Below are positions 7,273 to 13,737 of a stretch of 23,222 bases of DNA, piece by piece. Numbering within the stretch: the first letter of the stretch is position 1; every line of letters begins with the position of its first letter. The notes below the pieces were generated by a model. That model was given only the letters and a program-made list of their open reading frames with translations, searched no databases and was not told the origin of the DNA. A program made the position numbers and the translations under genes. This DNA is from an uncultured Eubacteriales bacterium (GTDB lineage Bacteria > Bacillota > Clostridia > Oscillospirales > CAG-272), in the NCBI GenBank assembly GCA_934447715.1, contig CAKSER010000028.1, forward strand, positions 1 through 23,222, given 5' to 3'.

Positions 7273-7366
7273 TTTAGCGACTCCCTCTGTAATTCAACGA
7301 ATACCCCAGTATTTCAACGATTACCTCGGTAGTTCAACGATTACCCGGCGGTTTAACGATTATAGC
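7273..7366. repeat. Degenerate 20-bp tandem repeat, about 4.7 copies
   Basis: Units begin at 7273, 7293, 7313, 7333 and 7352 (period 20, 20, 20, 19). The consensus is roughly TTCAACGATTACCCCGGTAN. The central three copies are most alike and the outer ones (TTTAGCGA, TTTAACGA) have decayed. It is not a coding repeat, because the period is not a multiple of three. There are no spacers, so it is not CRISPR. It could be an iteron-like binding array or the end of a former mobile element. Confidence 0.75.
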
Positions 7367-7401
7367 AGAGCAGAAAGCTACAATCCTCCTAAAACGCGCA
7401 A

Positions 7402-7433
7402 AACCCCGCCGCAGAAATGCCTGCAGCGGGGTT
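7402..7433 (-). terminator. GC-rich hairpin, terminator-like on minus strand
   Basis: The arms AACCCCGC (7402-7409) and GCGGGGTT (7426-7433) continue inward after one mismatch as GCAG/CTGC, giving a 12-bp stem with a 6-base loop. The minus strand reads on into TTTTGCGCGTTTT, while the plus strand has only TT. It may still slow plus-strand transcription from the restriction operon. Confidence 0.55.
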
Positions 7434-7490
7434 CACTTATGTGCCTGAACAGCCGAAAAGCCTTATTTCAAGCGGTTTTCGGGCATAGAA

Positions 7491-7524
7491 AAAGCCCACC
7501 GTAATTCTATCAAAATTACGGTGG
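7491..7524 (-). terminator. Second hairpin, terminator on minus strand
   Basis: A perfect 11-bp stem (CCACCGTAATT 7496-7506 with AATTACGGTGG 7514-7524) and a 7-base loop, followed on the minus strand by GCTTTTTC. No minus-strand gene lies upstream of it before 11160, so what it terminates is unclear. Confidence 0.65.
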
Positions 7525-7624
7525 ACTTATGGCTGTGACGGCATATATCATAAATACATAAAAAAATCCGCGAATATATAGGAAGATTTGGTGTTTATTT
7601 GTCGAAAAAAATTAAAAAAAGCTA

Positions 7625-7653
7625 TTGACAAATTAGCCTACGCTAACTATAAT
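7625..7653 (+). promoter_or_regulatory. feo operon promoter, perfect consensus
   Basis: TTGACA (7625-7630), a 17-base spacer and TATAAT (7648-7653), identical to the sigma-A consensus. The spacer holds the palindrome TTAGCCTACGCTAA (7633-7646), so a repressor bound there would exclude RNA polymerase. Such a strong promoter makes sense only if it is tightly repressed when iron is sufficient. Confidence 0.9.
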
Positions 7654-7713
7654 ATAAAGAGGTTAGGAAGCACTAACCGGATAATTTGAAATCAAAAGTT
7701 AGCGTTTGCTAAT
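7632..7713. promoter_or_regulatory. Three candidate iron-repressor boxes, RTTAG-N6-CTAAY
   Basis: Box 1 (7632-7647) lies inside the promoter spacer. Box 2 (7662-7677, with GGTTAG/CTAACC arms) lies at the expected transcription start. Box 3 (7698-7713) lies in the leader. All share a 14-bp core TTAG-N6-CTAA, and their centres are 30 and 36 bases apart. Half-sites of this kind recall DtxR/IdeR-family operators more than Fur boxes, but the spacing differs from the classical IdeR site. No regulator gene is visible in this window. Confidence 0.7.
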
Positions 7714-7744
7714 ATAGTGAGCTGTGAGCTGTCGGAGGGAGAAT

Positions 7745-7957
7745 ATGATGCCTCTTAATTATGCGGATGTCGGCGTACCCCAGATCGTAAAGAAAATCGG
7801 AGGGACACCGGAAGTGAAAAAGCACCTCGAGAACCTCGGTTTTTATGTAGGCGGCGAGGTCAGTATTGTTAATATGCTCAGTGGGAACGTGATCGTCAAG
7901 GTCAAGGAATCCCGTATTGCCATAAGCGACGAGCTGGCAAGAAAAATCATGGTGTAA
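7745..7957 (+). CDS. feoA: FeoA-family protein, first copy
   Basis: A 70-residue cytoplasmic SH3-like protein of the ferrous iron transport system, thought to interact with FeoB and modulate it. The FeoA pattern is visible: KKHLENLGFYVGGEVSIV, then NVIVKVKESRIAISDELARKIMV, matching the usual 'LxxLGfxpGxxv...vkvxgxrvaLdxxlAxxImV'. I chose ATG 7745 because GGAGGGAG ends three bases before it; an upstream in-frame GTG at 7724 has no ribosome binding site. It is the first gene of the feo operon, about 85 bases after the expected transcription start, and 23 bases before the second feoA. It resembles the short, divergent FeoA variants often found paired with a more typical one in Clostridia. Confidence 0.88.
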   Translation: MMPLNYADVGVPQIVKKIGGTPEVKKHLENLGFYVGGEVSIVNMLSGNVIVKVKESRIAISDELARKIMV

Positions 7958-7980
7958 TTTATTAAAGGAGGAGATATACA

Positions 7981-8202
7981 GTGAATACGCTTAAAAACGT
8001 CAAGGTGGGTTCTACCGTAAAGGTCGTAAAGCTCCACGGTGAGGGCGCCGTAAAGCGCAGAATCATGGATATGGGAATCACAAAGGGAACGGATATCCAT
8101 GTGCGCAAGGTAGCTCCGCTCGGAGATCCGATAGAAGTGAACGTGCGCAATTACGAGCTGTCACTTCGCAAAGCGGACGCGGAAATGATCGAGGTTGAGT
8201 AA
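7981..8202 (+). CDS. feoA: FeoA-family protein, second copy
   Basis: A 73-residue FeoA protein, more typical than the first. It contains VKRRIMDMGITKGTDIHV, APLGDPIEV and YELSLRKADAEMIEV, the hallmark APLGDP and LSLRK segments of the family. The start codon is GTG at 7981, preceded by a strong AAAGGAGGAG at 7964-7973; no ATG fits. It probably docks on FeoB in the cytoplasm and influences GTP-dependent iron import. The two feoA genes are adjacent but differ clearly in sequence, so they are not a recent duplication. After the stop come a short hairpin and a further repressor box before feoB. Confidence 0.95.
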   Translation: MNTLKNVKVGSTVKVVKLHGEGAVKRRIMDMGITKGTDIHVRKVAPLGDPIEVNVRNYELSLRKADAEMIEVE

Positions 8203-8210
8203 TTTTTGTC

Positions 8211-8231
8211 GGGGAGGTTCCCCAATTTTTT
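8211..8231 (+). terminator. Short attenuator-like hairpin between feoA and feoB
   Basis: GGGGA (8211-8215) pairs with TCCCC (8219-8223) around a 3-base loop, and the run AATTTTTT follows directly. The stem is only 5 bp, so termination would be partial. It could lower feoB expression relative to feoA. Confidence 0.5.
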
Positions 8232-8240
8232 CGGAATGGA

Positions 8241-8256
8241 GTTAGCATGTGCTAAC
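8241..8256. promoter_or_regulatory. Fourth candidate iron-repressor box, before feoB
   Basis: GTTAGC-ATGT-GCTAAC is a perfect palindrome with the same TTAG-N6-CTAA core as the three boxes at the operon promoter. It lies 50 bases before the feoB start and just after the attenuator-like hairpin. I see no convincing -35/-10 pair beside it, so it may be a roadblock site or serve a weak internal promoter. Confidence 0.65.
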
Positions 8257-8305
8257 CATTCAAAGCGCACAGAAAGCGCGCAGAAAGGAAGAAAGGAAGA
8301 GTACC

Positions 8306-10804
8306 ATGGATTTAAGAATCGCCCTTGCGGGCAACCCTAACAGTGGTAAAACGACGCTGTTTAATTCATTGACAGGCTCCAACCAGTTCGTCGGTAACTG
8401 GCCGGGAGTTACAGTTGAAAAGAAGGAAGGAAAGCTGAAGAAGCACGACGGTATAACAATTACCGACCTTCCCGGAATCTATTCGCTTTCACCGTACACA
8501 CTTGAGGAGGTAGTTGCAAGAAACTATCTTATCGGCGAAAGACCTGATGCGATTCTGAATATCATCGACGGAACAAACCTTGAAAGAAACCTGTATCTTA
8601 CAACGCAGCTTACCGAGCTCGGTATTCCGGTTGTAGTTGCAATCAACATGATGGATATCGTCCGTAAGAACGGCGATAAGATCGATACCGAACAGCTTTC
8701 AAAGGCACTCGGCTGCAAGGTTGTCGAAATCTCCGCACTTAAGGGCACTGGCGTAATGGAGGCAGCAGAGGCTGCAATCAGCGCAGCAAAGAGCGGCAAG
8801 ACCGTTCCGATGCACACCTTCTCCGGTCCTGTTGAGCATGCAATTGCACATATCGAGGAGGCAGTTGTTCACGATCTCCCCGAGGAGCAGCAGAGATGGT
8901 ATGCAATCAAGGTATTTGAGCGCGATGACAAGGTTCTCGGACAGCTTAATATACCGGATGAAAAACTTTCGCATATCGAAAACGATATCAATGCAGCAGA
9001 GAAAGAGCTTGACGACGATGCGGAAAGCATCATTACAAACGAGCGCTATATCTATATAGCAGAGGTAATCAAGTCCTGCTACAAAAAGAAGAAGGCAGGC
9101 AGCCTTTCGACCTCTGATAAGATCGATAAGGTTGTAACAAACAGATGGCTCGGTCTTCCGATCTTCGCGGTTGTAATGTTCCTTGTATACTGGATTGCGA
9201 TGATCGGCGTCGGTGCTCCGGCAACAGACTGGATGAACGACGGGGTGTTCGGCGACGGCTGGCACCTGCTCGGCATAGGATCCAAGGCATACAACGAGGC
9301 AGCTGATGAATACTCGGATGCAATGAACGCAATAAACGCATTCGAATTTGAGGTTGACACAGAGGAAGACGGCTTTGATGCTGCAGCAGTTATCGAAGCA
9401 CTCAAGAACTTTACTACAGACAAGGAATCGGCAACTGTCGTAGTAGAGGATGAGGAAACACTCGAGCAGGTCGAGATGACTGTATACTACTCGAAGATTC
9501 CGGAAGCAGAAACAAAGAACGACAGTGTTGTTCAGATGACATTCCTTGAGGCAGTTGACTACTTTGCAGACGACAACAAGGAATTTGCAGAGCCGGATCC
9601 TGCTGACTTCGGTGTATTTGTTCCCAGTATTCCTTCGCTTATAGGCGACGGACTTGATAAGATAAACGCAGCTGACTGGGTTGAGGGACTTGTTCTTGAC
9701 GGTATCGTAGCAGGTGTCGGTGCGGTTCTCGGATTCGTTCCGCAGATGCTCGTACTCTTCCTGATGCTCGCATTCCTTGAGGCTTGCGGATACATGGCAC
9801 GTATTGCCTTTGTCCTCGACAGAATCTTCCGTAAGTTCGGTCTTTCCGGTAAGTCCTTTATCCCGATGCTCATCGGTGTCGGATGCGGAGTCCCGGGTAT
9901 CATGGCAAGCAGAACGATCGAAAACGAGCGTGACCGCCGTATGACGATCATGACGACAACATTTATTCCCTGCGGAGCAAAGGTTCCGTTCATCGGAATG
10001 ATCGCAGGTGCTATCTTCGGCGGCTCGGCATGGGTTGCAACAAGTGCATATTTTATCGGTATGGCAGCAATTGTTATCTCCGGAATCATGCTTAAGAAGA
10101 CAAAGATGTTTGCAGGCGATCCGGCACCCTTCGTTATGGAGCTTCCGGCATATCACTGGCCGACACTCGGAAACGTTCTCCGTTCCATGTGGGAGCGCGG
10201 CTGGTCCTTCATTAAGAAAGCCGGCACAATCATTCTTCTTTCTACAATCCTTGTTTGGTTCACAACATACTTCGGATTCACAGCAGACGGCTTCCGTATG
10301 CTTACCGAGGATGAGCTTGATATGTCGATTCTTGCAAAGATCGGCGGAGCAATTGCTTGGATATTTGCACCGCTCGGCTGGGGCAACTGGCAGGCAGCTG
10401 TTGCTTCGATCACCGGACTTGTTGCAAAGGAAAACATTGTCGGAACAATGGGTATCCTTTACGGTGGCGGAGAGCAGACAGTATGGCAGGCACTTGGCGG
10501 AGCATTCACTGCAATTTCCGGATATTCCTTCCTTGTATTCAACCTGCTCTGCGCTCCTTGCTTCGCAGCAATCGGTGCGATCAAGCGTGAGATGAACAAC
10601 GCAAAGTGGACATGGTTTGCAATCGGATATCAGTGCGGCTTTGCATATCTTGTAGCTCTTATGATCAATCAGTTCGGCAATGCATTTACCGGAAACGTAA
10701 ATGTAGTCGGTTTGATTTTCGCAATCGCTGCTCTTGCACTGATTGTTTACATGCTCTTCTTCAAGAAGTACAAAGAGGCTACAAAGCTTACTGCTAAAGT
10801 CTAA
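8306..10804 (+). CDS. feoB: FeoB ferrous iron transporter
   Basis: An 832-residue inner-membrane Fe(II) importer with a cytoplasmic G domain. G1 is GNPNSGKT (9-16), G3 DLPG (54-57) and G4 NMMD (114-117). A helical spacer domain leads to the first membrane segment at about residues 282-305. FeoB core segments follow: DGIVAGVGAVLGFVPQM, EACGYMARIAFVLDR, GCGVPGIMASRTIENERDRR and FIPCGAKVPF. Between the first membrane segment and that core lie about 160 residues, including an acidic stretch (about 330-450) far longer than the usual loop. ATG 8306 follows GGAAGAAAGGAAGAG; an earlier in-frame ATG at 8249 lies inside the repressor palindrome and is rejected. The gene sits in an operon with two feoA genes and a Cys-rich micro-protein. 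Confidence 0.96.
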   Translation: MDLRIALAGNPNSGKTTLFNSLTGSNQFVGNWPGVTVEKKEGKLKKHDGITITDLPGIYSLSPYTLEEVVARNYLIGERPDAILNIIDGTNLERNLYLTTQLTELGIPVVVAINMMDIVRKNGDKIDTEQLSKALGCKVVEISALKGTGVMEAAEAAISAAKSGKTVPMHTFSGPVEHAIAHIEEAVVHDLPEEQQRWYAIKVFERDDKVLGQLNIPDEKLSHIENDINAAEKELDDDAESIITNERYIYIAEVIKSCYKKKKAGSLSTSDKIDKVVTNRWLGLPIFAVVMFLVYWIAMIGVGAPATDWMNDGVFGDGWHLLGIGSKAYNEAADEYSDAMNAINAFEFEVDTEEDGFDAAAVIEALKNFTTDKESATVVVEDEETLEQVEMTVYYSKIPEAETKNDSVVQMTFLEAVDYFADDNKEFAEPDPADFGVFVPSIPSLIGDGLDKINAADWVEGLVLDGIVAGVGAVLGFVPQMLVLFLMLAFLEACGYMARIAFVLDRIFRKFGLSGKSFIPMLIGVGCGVPGIMASRTIENERDRRMTIMTTTFIPCGAKVPFIGMIAGAIFGGSAWVATSAYFIGMAAIVISGIMLKKTKMFAGDPAPFVMELPAYHWPTLGNVLRSMWERGWSFIKKAGTIILLSTILVWFTTYFGFTADGFRMLTEDELDMSILAKIGGAIAWIFAPLGWGNWQAAVASITGLVAKENIVGTMGILYGGGEQTVWQALGGAFTAISGYSFLVFNLLCAPCFAAIGAIKREMNNAKWTWFAIGYQCGFAYLVALMINQFGNAFTGNVNVVGLIFAIAALALIVYMLFFKKYKEATKLTAKV

Positions 10805-10870
10805 TCGGTTAAATCTTTGATACTCAAAATTAAATAACAGAAACTCACAAACAGGAAAGGAGTCGTCGCT

Positions 10871-11044
10871 ATGCTTAAATGGTTAGCTTTAAACTGGGGA
10901 ACGATACTTGTATCGGTAATTCTTATCATAATTGTAACACTTATAATTGTGAAACTGAGAAAGGATAAGAAGCAGGGAAAATCAACATGCGGCGGAAACT
11001 GCGCACACTGCGCTGCGTGCGGCTCCTGCCATTCAAAAAAATAA
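10871..11044 (+). CDS. FeoB-associated Cys-rich membrane protein
   Basis: A 57-residue protein with one N-terminal membrane segment (about residues 6-28: WLALNWGTILVSVILIIIVT and following), a basic stretch (KLRKDKKQGK) and a C-terminal cluster of five cysteines, C40-x3-C44-x2-C47-x2-C50-x2-C53. This is the pattern of the FeoB-associated Cys-rich membrane protein family. The basic residues after the membrane segment place the cysteines in the cytoplasm, where they could receive or sense imported iron at the FeoB exit. AGGAAAGGAG precedes the ATG. It lies 66 bases after feoB, and the operon terminator follows. The function of the family is not established. Confidence 0.9.
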   Translation: MLKWLALNWGTILVSVILIIIVTLIIVKLRKDKKQGKSTCGGNCAHCAACGSCHSKK

Positions 11045-11073
11045 GTTATCCCCTTCAATAATTCAATAAAAGG

Positions 11074-11112
11074 AAAGACAGTCTTTTGCCCTTACCGGCA
11101 GAGACTGTCTTT
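11074..11112 (+). terminator. feo operon terminator
   Basis: A perfect 11-bp stem (AAAGACAGTCT 11074-11084 with AGACTGTCTTT 11102-11112), a 17-base loop and a T-rich tail that continues for about 40 bases. It separates feo from the convergent DUF4353 gene. Confidence 0.8.
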
Positions 11113-11159
11113 CTTCATTTCTATTTCTGTTTTCTTCTTTCTTCTTTCGTTTTTCTTTA

Positions 11160-12992
11160 TCAGTACTTCTTGACTGCAATAATGATTCCGATAATCAAAA
11201 TAAGAGATGATACAGCAAGAAGAATAACGGTAGAGGAGTCGATGTTGTTTTCAGTTGCCTGCCCGGTCTGATTGCCGTTTGTGCTTCCGCTTTGATTGTT
11301 TTGATTTCCGCCCGGCATCTGACCGTTGCCGCCGTTTTTATCGTTTCCCGGCTGCCCGGGATTGAAGCCGTTTTCATTGTCCGGCATCTCCGGCATGTTC
11401 CCGTCGGGAAGTGACGGCATGCTGCCGTCCGGCTGATTCGGCATGCCGCCGTCGGGAGGCGAAGGCATATTCCCATCCGACATGTCGGGCATATCCTTCG
11501 GCGAATTTTGCATGTTGCCGCTGTTTCCTTCCGCATTGCTTTTGGAGCTGCCGCCGTTCGGTGCATCCGGACGGTTTTGCGCACCGTTATTTTCTTGGTT
11601 TTCTCGGCCTCCTTCGTCGCCCCGGTTTCCGGGTCTGAAGCCGTCAAATCCGCCCCACATTCCGCTTGCCGTGGAATTGTCAACCGTAATTTCGGTTGAA
11701 TTTTCGCCTACATTTAGCGTCAGCGTATCGCCTACCGAAATTTCCGGTGACGAAATTATAACAGATGTAAAGGAGCAGGGTATTTCCTTTTCGATGATTG
11801 TGTTTCCGTCAGAATCGGTAACCGAAAGTGTATCCCCGGCGCTGCCGGAAACCGTTTGCATAATAAAGCCCTGCGTTGATTCCTTTTCCGGTCCCTCCGC
11901 CATCTGACTGCTGCCGCAGGCGATTACCGTTCCGCCGGATATTGTAAACCTTCCGCCGTTTTCGCTTCCGTAGTCGACTGCACTGTTGGGACCTGTGCCG
12001 GTAAGGCTTATAAAGAGATTTCCGCCCGTAATGCTTATGCTGCCGTTTGAATCAAGCCCGTCGGCATCGTTTCCGTTTTGATTTATAATTTCAATATCGC
12101 CGCCGGATATTGTTATTATTGAGGTCGCACCGCTTCCGTTTGCATTGATTCCGTCGTCTCTTGACGAAATGCTGACATTTCCGCCTGCAATTGTAATAAT
12201 GTTTGCTTCAATTCCCTCGTAGCACTCGGTAATCTTAATTTCGCCGGATTCAAGACAGAAAACAGAGCTTTTGTCATCATTTCCTGCGTGCAGACCGTCG
12301 TCGCCTGCACTTACCGTTACCGATGTATTGCAGATTTTAATCGCGTCGTGAGCATGAACCCCGTCAACCCCTGCCGAAATGTCGATGCTGCCGCCTGCAA
12401 AAACAAGAGTGTCGTTGCAGACAATTCCGTGCAGCTTTTCGGATGTAATAATAAGACTGCCGCTTCCGTTTATCGTAAGATCGTCGCAGGAATATATCGC
12501 TCCGTCAATTTTGGTGCTTTCGTCGCCTCCGGTATATTTAAGAAAGCTTTCGCTGCCGTCCTTAAGCGTTATAAATACCTTGTCAGCCTGCTTTATATAA
12601 AGAGGTGCTGTGCTGTCGGATGAAATATCGACCCCGTCAAATAAAAGCCGTATCTTGTCATCGCCGTCGGCATCGATTTCTATCGAGCCGTCAAGCGTTC
12701 CGGAGATCACATAATTTCCGGCATAAACGATATACACTGTTCCGTTGTTAAAATATGCCCCGTTTCCGGAAATCTCAGCCGAATTTTCCTGTAAGGTGAT
12801 CCTTGTCGCGCCGTCGGTGCTCCAATCGGAATTCAGATCATTTGAAGTAAACATTGCATCCTCATTTTCGCTTTCGCTGCGGTGTATGGCAGTAATTCCG
12901 ATTTTTTCGCCGAACATGAACAGAACCGCAATGATAAGCGTAAAAAAGGTAATTGCAATGCAGATCAGATCAACATGCTTGGCCTTTGACAT
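11160..12992 (-). CDS. DUF4353 (Cthe_2159-like) beta-helix surface protein
   Basis: A 610-residue exported protein. An N-terminal membrane segment (about 9-30) is followed by a right-handed beta-helix-like domain (about 50-430) of the DUF4353 type, whose studied member, Clostridium thermocellum Cthe_2159, binds calcium and acidic or cellulosic polysaccharide. Repeated turns of the form D-D/G-G-hydrophobic-x-A are visible (GVDGVHAHD, GDDGLHAGND, RDDGINANG, DADGLDSNG) and probably coordinate calcium. A Gly/Asn/Pro-rich spacer follows (about 440-585), including four to five MPxxPDG octamers, then a C-terminal membrane helix (STVILLAVSSLILIIGIIIAV) with a short basic end. It would therefore be held at the cell surface at both ends. 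It is the last gene of a probable operon after DUF4956 (12-base gap). AAAGGAG precedes the ATG. Confidence 0.88.
   Translation of the reverse strand: MSKAKHVDLICIAITFFTLIIAVLFMFGEKIGITAIHRSESENEDAMFTSNDLNSDWSTDGATRITLQENSAEISGNGAYFNNGTVYIVYAGNYVISGTLDGSIEIDADGDDKIRLLFDGVDISSDSTAPLYIKQADKVFITLKDGSESFLKYTGGDESTKIDGAIYSCDDLTINGSGSLIITSEKLHGIVCNDTLVFAGGSIDISAGVDGVHAHDAIKICNTSVTVSAGDDGLHAGNDDKSSVFCLESGEIKITECYEGIEANIITIAGGNVSISSRDDGINANGSGATSIITISGGDIEIINQNGNDADGLDSNGSISITGGNLFISLTGTGPNSAVDYGSENGGRFTISGGTVIACGSSQMAEGPEKESTQGFIMQTVSGSAGDTLSVTDSDGNTIIEKEIPCSFTSVIISSPEISVGDTLTLNVGENSTEITVDNSTASGMWGGFDGFRPGNRGDEGGRENQENNGAQNRPDAPNGGSSKSNAEGNSGNMQNSPKDMPDMSDGNMPSPPDGGMPNQPDGSMPSLPDGNMPEMPDNENGFNPGQPGNDKNGGNGQMPGGNQNNQSGSTNGNQTGQATENNIDSSTVILLAVSSLILIIGIIIAVKKY
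11379..11496 (-). repeat. 24-bp coding repeat, MPxxPDGx octamers
   Basis: Within the DUF4353 gene, residues about 500-538 repeat an eight-residue unit: MPDMSDGN, MPSPPDGG, MPNQPDGS, MPSLPDGN, MPEMPDNE. The underlying DNA repeats every 24 bases with scattered differences. Such Pro/Gly/Asp-rich tracts often act as wall-spanning spacers and vary in copy number. Confidence 0.85.
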
Positions 12993-13004
12993 AATTTTGC
13001 TCCT

Positions 13005-13676
13005 TTATCCCATGTAGTCTCCGTTGTAGCTTACCAGCGCTGCGCTGTTTACTCCCTCCATTTGGGAAAGTGTGTTGATAAAATCGGTGTTGTCGTCCTT
13101 TAAACGGATTTCGGTATTGATTTCGACATTTCCGCTCTGTGCGGTTTTCGACTTTATTGTAACCCGTTCAGCTTTCGAATTTATATACTTCATTGCCTCA
13201 AGCTCGCTTTCGTGATCTGCGCAGGAAAGGACAAGAATATAAGGATTTTTGTGAGACTTTTTGTTTACAAAGACAAGAAGAATCAGACCGATGATTACGC
13301 TTCCTATAACCGCCAGAGGAATCATTCCGGAGGCGAGGATAATGCCTGCCGCAATCGACCAGAATAAAAAGGCAATGTCAAGCGGCTCCTTTATTGCCGT
13401 GCGGAATCTGACAATAGACAATGCGCCTACCATTCCGAGCGAAAGGACAACATTCGATGTGACCGCGAGAATTATCTGCGAGGTGATCATTGTAAGGGCA
13501 ATCAGGGTGACTCCGAACGAGGAGGAATACATAACACCCCGGTAGGTTTTCTTGTAAACAAAGAAAATGAAAACTCCGATTCCGAAGGCAAGAAGAATCG
13601 TAAGCAGCATGTCAAGAGGGCTGACCGCCGATACGTTCTCTAAAAAGTTTGATTTGAAAATATCGCTGAAGCTCAT
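13005..13676 (-). CDS. DUF4956 membrane protein
   Basis: A 223-residue integral membrane protein. Four hydrophobic segments are visible (about 19-40, 50-75, 77-95 and 100-142). Between them lies the family's conserved block, SLGMVGALSIVRFRTAIKEP followed by LDIAFLFWSIAAGI. The C-terminal 75 residues are soluble and look like a small ACT-like alpha/beta domain (ILVLSCADHES, NVEINTEIRLKD, MEGVNSAALVSYNGDY). The function of DUF4956 is not established. Its genes often neighbour VTC-type polyphosphate polymerases, as here, where it lies between the VTC gene (61-base gap) and the DUF4353 gene (12-base gap). I infer a membrane partner or channel for polyphosphate made by its neighbour. GGGAGAT precedes the ATG. 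Confidence 0.88.
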   Translation of the reverse strand: MSFSDIFKSNFLENVSAVSPLDMLLTILLAFGIGVFIFFVYKKTYRGVMYSSSFGVTLIALTMITSQIILAVTSNVVLSLGMVGALSIVRFRTAIKEPLDIAFLFWSIAAGIILASGMIPLAVIGSVIIGLILLVFVNKKSHKNPYILVLSCADHESELEAMKYINSKAERVTIKSKTAQSGNVEINTEIRLKDDNTDFINTLSQMEGVNSAALVSYNGDYMG

Positions 13677-13737
13677 AATTATTATCTCCCATTATCTCAT
13701 TTTATTTTTAAGTTTCTTAAATTTTGTTCCGGCATTT

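Larger units (their letters stand above)
7224..7624. other. Gene-free junction between island and backbone
   Basis: No credible coding region. The only reading frame (7253-7504, plus) lacks a ribosome binding site and runs through the repeats and a hairpin. The stretch contains the 20-bp tandem repeat, two hairpins and, from about 7525, AT-rich sequence leading into the feo promoter. Base composition changes on either side, so this is the likely right-hand edge of the restriction island. Confidence 0.6.

Noticed and set aside
7273..7366. Possible CRISPR array
   Set aside because: The copies are directly adjacent and degenerate, without unique spacers, and no cas gene is near.
7253..7504. An 83-codon plus-strand frame after the nuclease gene
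   Set aside because: No ribosome binding site, and it runs through the 20-bp repeats and a hairpin with no protein-like pattern.
8249..8305. Upstream ATG for feoB inside the repressor palindrome
   Set aside because: It has no ribosome binding site, while the ATG at 8306 has one and gives the standard FeoB N-terminus.
8699..10156. A 485-codon open frame on the minus strand inside feoB, very rich in Cys, His and Asn
   Set aside because: It is the antisense shadow of a fully supported FeoB gene, has no ribosome binding site, and its composition follows from the codon use of feoB.
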